Assembly (NCBI GenBank): GCA_039908535.1
Contig: JAMOAW010000097.1
Span: 1 to 7,427, forward strand
Length of the DNA: 7,427 nucleotides
Reading direction: 5' to 3'
From: JAMOAW01 sp039908535
GTDB taxonomy: Bacteria; Pseudomonadota; Magnetococcia; Magnetococcales; JADFZT01
In this document: piece after piece, positions 6,494-7,427 of the stretch
Layout of the letters: the number at the start of each line of letters is the position of its first letter
How positions within the stretch are numbered: position 1 is the first letter of the stretch
Translations under genes and position numbers: made by a program
Notes under the pieces: model-generated
The model's input: the letters and a program-made list of their open reading frames with translations, nothing else
Database searches by the model: none
What the model was told of the DNA's origin: nothing

Positions 6494-7426
6494 CTAAGCA
6501 TCCAAACCCATGGCATCGACATCCGCCGCCCGCTTGAAACAGAGCAAGGCATCGTCACGTAACCCAGCTTGTTCCAAAGAAAAAGCCAACGCACGCAAAA
6601 TTTTTACACTCTCTGGGCTTATTTTTAAGGCGGCCTGAAACGCCTCTATGGCTTTGGTGAACTCTTTTAAATGGTCCCAAGCCATGCCTAATCGATAGTG
6701 TATCTCCACCTGATCAGGTGCGGCCAAAACCGCCCTCTCTAAACGCAAAGCCGCTGCTTGATAATCACCCAGGCGAAAATAGGCTAGGCCAATTTGCGCT
6801 TCCAAACCAGGAATCTCAACTTCTGTATCAGCGGCCGCCTCCTCCATCAATCGAAGGCCCTCCTCTTGACGTCCCGCTCGAAATAGACAAATTCCCAACT
6901 TGCCCAGGGTGAATCGATCCTCTGGAGACTCCTTTAAAGCCCGCTCAAGATTGCGAGCCGCCACGCTATATTGACGATTATGCAACAATTGAATCCCTTT
7001 GTCTCGGTAGTAACGAAAACGTATATCGCTGTTAACCGAAAACAATCCCATATATTTATCTATAATAGAGGCAGAAATGTCTTTGAGTATATTCAAACCC
7101 GCCATAAAATAAAGACCCAAATCTTCCCCATGATTGCCATGACGAGCCAGGACGCGGGGAGAAGAGTTTGGCTTGACTGCCATTTTTTTATCACCACCTC
7201 CTTGGGCCAGCAAAAATTCGCGGGTAAATTGCAAGGGCAGGGGAGGGGGAAGAACAGAATCACCGACCGAAGTTCCACCTACCACAGGAGAAGAAGACTC
7301 CTCCATCTCCTCTGGCACTAAAATATCCTCAACAACCAAAGATTCCGAAGCAAAAACAGAACCATCAGGGGGAATCGCCATGACTTGAGTCTCTTGAGGA
7401 GAGAGCTGGGTCACCACAAAATCCAT
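6494..7426 (-). CDS. mamA: Magnetosome TPR protein MamA, frame open to window edge
   Basis: MamA self-assembles through TPR repeats into a scaffold on the cytoplasmic face of the magnetosome membrane. Counting from the Met at 7183, the core is 229 residues, close to the 217 of Magnetospirillum MamA. It shares the N-terminal pattern KPN/S...GL, SVNSDIR..YYRDKGI (about 49-64), five TPR motifs to the C-terminus, and a last part LGMAWDHLKEFTKAIEAF ... ALAFSLEQAG very like known MamA. AAGGAGGTG (7203 to 7195) lies eleven bases before this Met and is probably the true start signal. The frame stays open for a further 81 residues to an ATG at 7426, one base from the window end, so the real 5' end may lie outside. 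That extension is acidic and Pro/Ser-rich with no recognised domain: either a natural MamA extension, or the end of another coding region fused in frame. Its 3' end lies 19 bases before mamQ. Confidence 0.85.
   Translation of the reverse strand: MDFVVTQLSPQETQVMAIPPDGSVFASESLVVEDILVPEEMEESSSPVVGGTSVGDSVLPPPLPLQFTREFLLAQGGGDKKMAVKPNSSPRVLARHGNHGEDLGLYFMAGLNILKDISASIIDKYMGLFSVNSDIRFRYYRDKGIQLLHNRQYSVAARNLERALKESPEDRFTLGKLGICLFRAGRQEEGLRLMEEAAADTEVEIPGLEAQIGLAYFRLGDYQAAALRLERAVLAAPDQVEIHYRLGMAWDHLKEFTKAIEAFQAALKISPESVKILRALAFSLEQAGLRDDALLCFKRAADVDAMGLDA
7195..7203 (-). promoter_or_regulatory. Strong Shine-Dalgarno sequence inside the long mamA frame
   Basis: Read leftward, AAGGAGGTG is nearly the full complement of the 16S rRNA 3' end. 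It is eleven bases before an ATG at 7183 whose product (MAVKPNSS...) aligns with the N-terminus of known MamA. This makes 7183 the probable start of the MamA core, although the frame is open further upstream. Confidence 0.65.
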
Positions 7427-7427
7427 C

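Noticed and set aside
6971..7321. A 116-residue rightward open frame opposite mamA
   Set aside because: It is antisense to the MamA frame, with a composition expected of a shadow and no ribosome-binding site.

Overview
The window comes from a magnetotactic bacterium, most likely a proteobacterium. The decisive evidence is a leftward gene pair at the right edge. It encodes a five-TPR protein that matches MamA along its length, and a LemA-fold protein with one N-terminal membrane helix that matches MamQ. mamA followed by mamQ is the conserved order inside mamAB magnetosome operons. The d1-heme genes, the type of heme A synthase and the general protein similarity fit Proteobacteria. A Magnetococcales (Etaproteobacteria) origin is my guess from the moderate GC content and the many G/C-rich hairpin repeats; it is not proven here.

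Layout, left to right: (1) 1-125, a hairpin-rich dispersed repeat (copy 1), then a leader of about 155 bp. (2) 282-3831, a tight rightward operon of four genes: nirN (cytochrome c / d1-heme protein), nirE (uroporphyrinogen-III methyltransferase), and two tandem, homologous, secreted pentapeptide-repeat proteins. (3) 3833-4000, a partial and then a full copy of the repeat (copy 2, 123 of 125 bases identical to copy 1). (4) 4036-5522, a rightward two-gene operon: ctaA/COX15 heme A synthase and a DUF420 (CtaM/YozB-like) membrane protein, overlapping by ATGA. (5) 5525-5654, repeat copy 3 in inverted orientation. (6) 5683-7426, leftward mamQ and mamA, which converge on the ctaA operon. The mamA frame stays open to the window edge.

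Functionally, three neighbouring modules serve respiration and biomineralisation. NirE and NirN make and finish heme d1 for cytochrome cd1 nitrite reductase (denitrification). CtaA and the DUF420 protein make heme A and help mature heme-copper oxidase. MamA and MamQ build magnetosomes. In Magnetospirillum, NirS/NirN-dependent denitrification is known to affect magnetite formation, so the proximity is meaningful. The least explained items are the paired four-cysteine pentapeptide proteins, the repeat that punctuates every operon boundary, the break in mam gene order after mamQ, and the long N-terminal extension of the mamA reading frame.
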